Part shown: positions 61,201-64,000 of the stretch, in pieces
How the letters are laid out: each line of letters starts with the position of its first letter
Numbering within the stretch: position 1 is the stretch's first letter
Source of the DNA: JBCCAG01 sp050331115
GTDB taxonomy: Bacteria; Cyanobacteriota; Cyanobacteriia; CAKZMO01
NCBI GenBank assembly: GCA_050331115.1
Contig: JBHJHD010000007.1
Span: forward strand, 1-64,000
Direction of reading: 5' to 3'
Length of the DNA: 64,000 nt
The notes under the pieces: generated by a model
What the model was told of the DNA's origin: nothing
The model's database searches: none
What the model saw: only the letters and a program-made list of their open reading frames with translations
Position numbers and translations under genes: made by a program

Positions 61201-62125
61201 ATACTTTGACGCTATCGGCCTTAAAGAGACGGACGACTTTGCGATCGCCGGAACCACCTGCGGCCTGCTAAAGCCTAACGAAGACTGCGTGGTCGCTGTA
61301 GACTTTATCCCCCAGGCAGCTGGAGAGCACAAGACGCAGCTGGAAATTAGCGGCAACCTCGAAGCGCCCGCTATCCCAATCAGCGGCGTTGCGACGCAGC
61401 CCCTGCCGCAGCGCCCCCGCTCCCCTGAAGCTGGCTCCCCCGCAGCTGACTCCCCCAACGAGTTGCCCCAATCTGAGCGACCGGATAGCCCCCCGGCGCA
61501 GCCGCCCCAAACCAGGCCCTCTCAAGCCTCTCAAGCCCGAACGCCCAAAATTCAGCAGCTCAGCCTTTCCAGCGGCGCGGTTGGCCCGGGAGAAGCCGTA
61601 GACCTGTGCTACGACGTGGCTGACGCTGAAGCCCTCTCCCTCAGCGACGGCCAGACCACCATGACGCTGCAGAACCTAGCGGAATGCCTGCCGCTCTCCC
61701 CCCAGGCCACCACAACTTACACCCTGATCGCCCGGTCGGGTGAAAAGCAAGTGGAGCAGTCGGTGACAATCACCGTCGAGAATGAGGCCGTGAGTGCGCC
61801 TATTGCCGCGGCGGTCCCACCAGTGCCCCTGTCACCGGGCACCGCTGGTGATGCCCCGCCAGTGACCTGTATCGCTAACCCACTGGTCCTGCAGTGGGAG
61901 GGCTCTGCAGCGAGCTACGAGGTCACGCTCCAGCGCGAAGAAACGGTGGATGACCGGCCGGTTTGGATGCCCATACTGAGTCAGACGGTGAGTCAAACCC
62001 AGCTCAATGTCTCGGGCTCAGTGAGCAGCTTTGGGCTCCACCGCTGGCAGGTGCGATCGCTCAGCGATTCCGGCACCGCCGGCCCGGCCTCCGCGTGGCA
62101 GTACTTTACCTGCGTCGTGGAGTAA
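58229..62125 (+). CDS. Membrane-spanning STAND-type NTPase with Ig-like ectodomains
   Basis: A 1298-residue multidomain protein. Seen, in order: an N-terminal domain (about 15-105; AIAALIERSLML...LVRFIKSGLQQIRIEGVNEIDIAVY) shared by many cyanobacterial signalling proteins; a Pro-rich linker; an NTPase with Walker A YGPSGAGKTTFLRNL (about 195-209) and Walker B-like SLAVIDQIEAL; winged-helix and TPR-like region to about 620; one membrane helix (about 630-655, LKWLLLGGAVTMAGIGALVGL); then three HYDIN/'choice-of-anchor D'-like beta domains (about 660-800, 810-905, 955-1057) and Ig/fibronectin-like ends, joined by Pro/Ser linkers. Cysteines recur in the ectodomains. A cytosolic STAND switch would thus be wired to an exported sensor or adhesin. 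GTG at 58223 is an alternative start, with AAAGGGG upstream. Confidence 0.85.
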   Translation: MVQIRRAMRDDAHADMEQRLNAACAGDTEAIAALIERSLMLSRVAVRARIEGRCLYLILYGQAGQQDSLVRFIKSGLQQIRIEGVNEIDIAVYPDEFGQGEPIWSYHGQLRSSRVSTLAAPKAAPPGTSPRRVKTGSHNTQWTASGIRIDAASPGPQRWVPQSAAPPAEQPLFDRQSAVHKAVKAIKSGAPLQVYGPSGAGKTTFLRNLIHQQEVQQFGDGMVYIETYKALSIDLLQHLFEALYRSDNPVQTKPTMPEIRHALRSRNSLAVIDQIEALDSLDSLIDTVPLLLAARTCHLWERGEVIPLESFSDHEALTFLELQLGRALSVDEQRSAMDLCRHLKGNPALLIQHVGLVRRGQSFAELAQQIDAGFSPDTLVMRAASDLSDEERRLLATLAVFGPVPIQTHHLQAIAGVDSASLTKLRERGLVWGSESYRLASNLLAPLQQVWDLTPWYERAVHYFGSWATSQHERIPTSGEAATPDTLAMLELLWRLLELSMDRQQWSDSLSLCHALDPLLYQYCRWGRWQQVWELGQQAAQEMGDRAAESWALHQMGSVALCLNDSFAARAYLAEAQQIRQQEGDMVGAALSQHNLIALQQEGKEVARNEAARPAAAAPAAAFVSMSHQLPLKWLLLGGAVTMAGIGALVGLQGEASDISVRPRLVSFPPQQLSTTSETREIVVRNTSSEALSIDEIIFTRSDDGAADSGASEGDAASDDLSPEDRASDERASSPIINGEEALAALEDNFQMQESCTNNTLAPDATCTIEAQFTPQLAGPHATTVSIIDDQQTLETVILRGVGAEADAEFRPRSLEFEPLRPDTEPMVETVTLRNTGPVAFTVSAVDIEDTEAFTVKTDECAGQTLDTRDTCRIGVQFDPPKSGEFAATLTVNSPTRSSIWTLPLSASAPSTQPSSGQPGISSPSRSPRISLPPIRLPSLFTPSPQSRPTPRPQSKPEISASVESVTFSGQPTGSIRTQQVTLTNTGSGDLYFDAIGLKETDDFAIAGTTCGLLKPNEDCVVAVDFIPQAAGEHKTQLEISGNLEAPAIPISGVATQPLPQRPRSPEAGSPAADSPNELPQSERPDSPPAQPPQTRPSQASQARTPKIQQLSLSSGAVGPGEAVDLCYDVADAEALSLSDGQTTMTLQNLAECLPLSPQATTTYTLIARSGEKQVEQSVTITVENEAVSAPIAAAVPPVPLSPGTAGDAPPVTCIANPLVLQWEGSAASYEVTLQREETVDDRPVWMPILSQTVSQTQLNVSGSVSSFGLHRWQVRSLSDSGTAGPASAWQYFTCVVE

Positions 62126-62163
62126 AGCCCATAGCACCTTAACCTAGCGCCCCCCAACTCCAA

Positions 62164-63450
62164 TCAGGTTTGAGGGGCGATCGCTTTAGACAGCAGGGCA
62201 TAGGCGGCGATCGCTACCACAACGCCGTTGATGGGCACGATGCCCCAGCCGATCTCCCCCGTCGCGTAAGCCACTACCGACGCCAGACCGTAAGCCACGA
62301 TCCCGGCCCAGTTAAACGCCGGCTGCGGCGTCTCCAGGAGCGGGAACTGCTCCCGGCGATATAGCCAGTAGTCGGCCACAATCACGCCGCCAATGGGTGG
62401 AATGAAGGTACCCAGCAAAATCAGATAGCTCACCAGCATCTCGTAGATGCCGCCCCAGGCCAGCCCCAGCGCCACCGTCGCGCCCCCCAGCACAAACAGG
62501 GTGCGCCTGCTGGTGCGAAACATGTTGGCCCCAGCAATAGAGAAGGCGTAGATGGTGTTGTCCTGAGTGGTCCACATATTCAGGAAAAACAGCACCAGCC
62601 CCCACAGCACCAGCCCCTGCTGCGCCATCACCTTAACGATATCAGGCTCGCCATACACCTGAGCACAGTAAGCCCCGCTGAAAATCAAGAATCCGTTGCC
62701 CAGAAAGAAGGCCAGCAGCGTCGCCCAAAAGCCCAGCTGCCCCGTCGGGGCGAAGCGGCTCCAGTTGGTCGACTGGGTGCCCCCAGAGACAAAGGTGCCC
62801 ACGATAATCGTGATCGCCGCGCCCAGAGGCAACGGGTCGGCCAGCGCCGTCGCCTGTAGCCCCGCGAAGCCGCCAACGTCTCCGGTGGCGATCGCTAAGC
62901 TCCACAGCATCAGCACGACCATGGCCGACACCGCCACCCGACTGAGCCAGTCCATGGCCCGGTAGCCCAAGTAGGCGGTGGAGCAAAAGAAATAGGTGAA
63001 GAACAAAATAATCAGCCAGTTCCAGGTGTCCGGCACCCCCGCCAGACTGTTCAGCAGCTGCGCCATCAGCGCTGAGCCCCAAGCGTACCAGCCCACCTGG
63101 GTGAAGCCTAAGATAAAGTCCACCCAGCGAGAGCCTACGCGACCAAAGCTGACGCGGGCCATTAGCACCGTAGTCAGTCCCGTTTCGCCCGCAATATAGC
63201 CCAAGGCCGCCGCGTAGAGCCCCAAAATCAGGTTGCCCAGCAGAATGACGCCCACCAGGTCAGGGAAAAAGCGAAACGACGGACCCACCAGCCCCCCGGC
63301 GAATAGGGTGCCGGAATAGAGGGTGAATCCGATGAGAATTGGCGCGAGGGACAGTAAAGAGCGACGGGCTGAGAGCGGTACGGGCTGGAGCGGGAAATCT
63401 TCTGCCGTTGAAGACGGCTGGGTAGGGCGGGGCTCGGTGGTAGTGCGCAT
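62164..63450 (-). CDS. NCS1 family nucleobase permease (CodB-like)
   Basis: A 428-residue permease with about 12 membrane segments. Seen: the N-terminal LLSLAPILIGFTLYSGTLFAGGLVGPSF, ARVSFGRVGSRWVDFILGFTQVGWYAWGSALMAQ, FVSGGTQSTNWSRFAP, MWTTQDNTIYAFSIAGANM and PPIGGVIVADYWLYRR, which match the cytosine/purine NCS1 transporters. The substrate could be cytosine, a purine or a related base. It stands alone between the STAND-type gene and the edge gene. Confidence 0.9.
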   Translation of the reverse strand: MRTTTEPRPTQPSSTAEDFPLQPVPLSARRSLLSLAPILIGFTLYSGTLFAGGLVGPSFRFFPDLVGVILLGNLILGLYAAALGYIAGETGLTTVLMARVSFGRVGSRWVDFILGFTQVGWYAWGSALMAQLLNSLAGVPDTWNWLIILFFTYFFCSTAYLGYRAMDWLSRVAVSAMVVLMLWSLAIATGDVGGFAGLQATALADPLPLGAAITIIVGTFVSGGTQSTNWSRFAPTGQLGFWATLLAFFLGNGFLIFSGAYCAQVYGEPDIVKVMAQQGLVLWGLVLFFLNMWTTQDNTIYAFSIAGANMFRTSRRTLFVLGGATVALGLAWGGIYEMLVSYLILLGTFIPPIGGVIVADYWLYRREQFPLLETPQPAFNWAGIVAYGLASVVAYATGEIGWGIVPINGVVVAIAAYALLSKAIAPQT

Positions 63451-63556
63451 GACTAATTTGTGCCTGTAGGAAGTGCGGCCATTGTGTCTGAGCGCTGGCG
63501 TGAGGCGCAGTATCTCAGATTACGACTCTTTAATTCTGCAGGGCGCAAATCTTTTT

Positions 63557-64000
63557 CTACAGCGGGGAGTTGGCCTCAGGCTGCGCCGTGATCCGAATCA
63601 CGTAGGGATAGTAGTCTCCGGGCTGATAGGACCCCACCCAAATCTCGTAGGCCCCTGGGGACCAGGCTCCCAGTATTCCAGGGTTGCGCCCGTTGAGGTC
63701 GTCGCTACACCAGCTGCCCCCTGGTCCGCGCACCACCAGGGTCGTATCTTCCGGGCTCTCCACTCGAAGACTGAGAAACTCAAAGAAATCCGTCAGCACC
63801 AGGCGGTGATCAGCATCACCATCCACGTAGCCCACGCAAGCGCCTGTATCGGTCTCCTGACGCCCTGAGATGGCGGTGGCAAGTTGGGAACCGCCGCTGA
63901 TGCCTCGCACGGTGACGTCTGGCGCGCTCGGGGCAAGGGTGACATTTTCGAAGAGGGGGGCTGCCGTTGGGGTGACGCTGGTGGGCGGCGTAATGGGGTC
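63557..64000 (-). CDS. Secreted-domain protein, 5' end beyond the window
   Basis: The minus-strand frame stays open to the window edge, so only the C-terminal 147 codons are seen. The visible part has a Pro/Thr-rich linker (ITPPTSVTPTAAPLFENVTLAP) and a beta-rich domain: VTVRGISGGSQLATAI, CVGYVDGDADHRLVLTDFFEFLSLRVESPEDTTLVVRGPGGSWCSDDLNGRNPGILGAWSPGAYEIWVGSYQPG. Such domains with paired cysteines recur at the ends of cyanobacterial exported proteins, resembling pre-peptidase C-terminal-type modules. The whole protein's function cannot be judged. Confidence 0.7.
   Translation of the reverse strand, partial: DPITPPTSVTPTAAPLFENVTLAPSAPDVTVRGISGGSQLATAISGRQETDTGACVGYVDGDADHRLVLTDFFEFLSLRVESPEDTTLVVRGPGGSWCSDDLNGRNPGILGAWSPGAYEIWVGSYQPGDYYPYVIRITAQPEANSPL

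Overview
This window is chromosomal DNA of a cyanobacterium. The evidence is the orange carotenoid protein (OCP) with its fluorescence recovery protein (FRP), a ferrochelatase ending in a chlorophyll-binding helix, PipX/PipY, a cyanobacterial AbrB regulator, DevBCA, several families almost confined to cyanobacteria (DUF1830, DUF3143, DUF4330) and the dispersed octamer GCGATCGC (HIP1) throughout. Base composition is GC-rich. The gene set would fit a filamentous Leptolyngbya/Phormidesmis-like lineage, but that placement is a guess. I saw no rRNA, tRNA, CRISPR array or insertion sequence; the reading was by eye.

Layout. 1-10.3 kb: TIR protein, guanine deaminase, AbrB-like regulator, PhoD-like phosphatase, a large repeat-rich membrane protein, a DUF938 methyltransferase, a frameshifted cation exchanger and a LuxR-type regulator. 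10.5-20 kb: an unknown protein with a GNAT-like end, a secreted S9 peptidase, then a five-gene molybdenum hydroxylase operon (2Fe-2S, FAD and Mo subunits, XdhC-like chaperone, MocA-like transferase). 20-28 kb: DUF421, topoisomerase IB, SDR dehydrogenase, ArfB, a lipoprotein, CYP110-like P450, a tiny secreted protein made of three 16-residue repeats, and D-ribulose kinase. 28-33.9 kb: DUF4330, OCP-FRP photoprotection pair, argB, a tail-anchored TPR protein and an ABC exporter split by one in-frame amber codon. 34-42 kb: devBCA exporter, a Uma2 remnant, YHS lipoprotein, GmhB, DUF1830, Crp/Fnr regulator, TrmB and a degenerate histidine kinase. 42-50.7 kb: der, ecfT, pipX, pipY, sepF, proC, M23 peptidase, DUF3143, J-domain protein, YaaW. 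50.8-64 kb: renalase-like oxidase, degenerate metallo-beta-lactamase-fold protein, a ParM-like actin with a small partner, tyrosine recombinase, hemH, a 1.3 kb-residue membrane STAND-type NTPase with Ig-like ectodomains, an NCS1 permease and a truncated secreted-domain gene at the edge.

How genes work together. OCP and FRP form the quench/recovery cycle on phycobilisomes. ArgB (PII-activated), PipX (PII-binding) and PipY tie two stretches to nitrogen control. Guanine deaminase, the molybdenum hydroxylase operon and the NCS1 permease could together serve purine scavenging, although the hydroxylase subunits look more like the periplasmic aldehyde oxidase PaoABC. The DevBCA set should form a tripartite exporter with an outer-membrane TolC not seen here.

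The most unusual item is the small minus-strand gene at 25853-26068: a signal peptide followed by exactly three copies of LSGRHAEEFHEGLGNK (the last with two changes), with the DNA copies differing almost only at silent positions. It looks like a precursor of a repeated secreted peptide. Other items worth checking are the STAND-Ig membrane protein, the amber-split exporter and the chromosomal ParM pair.
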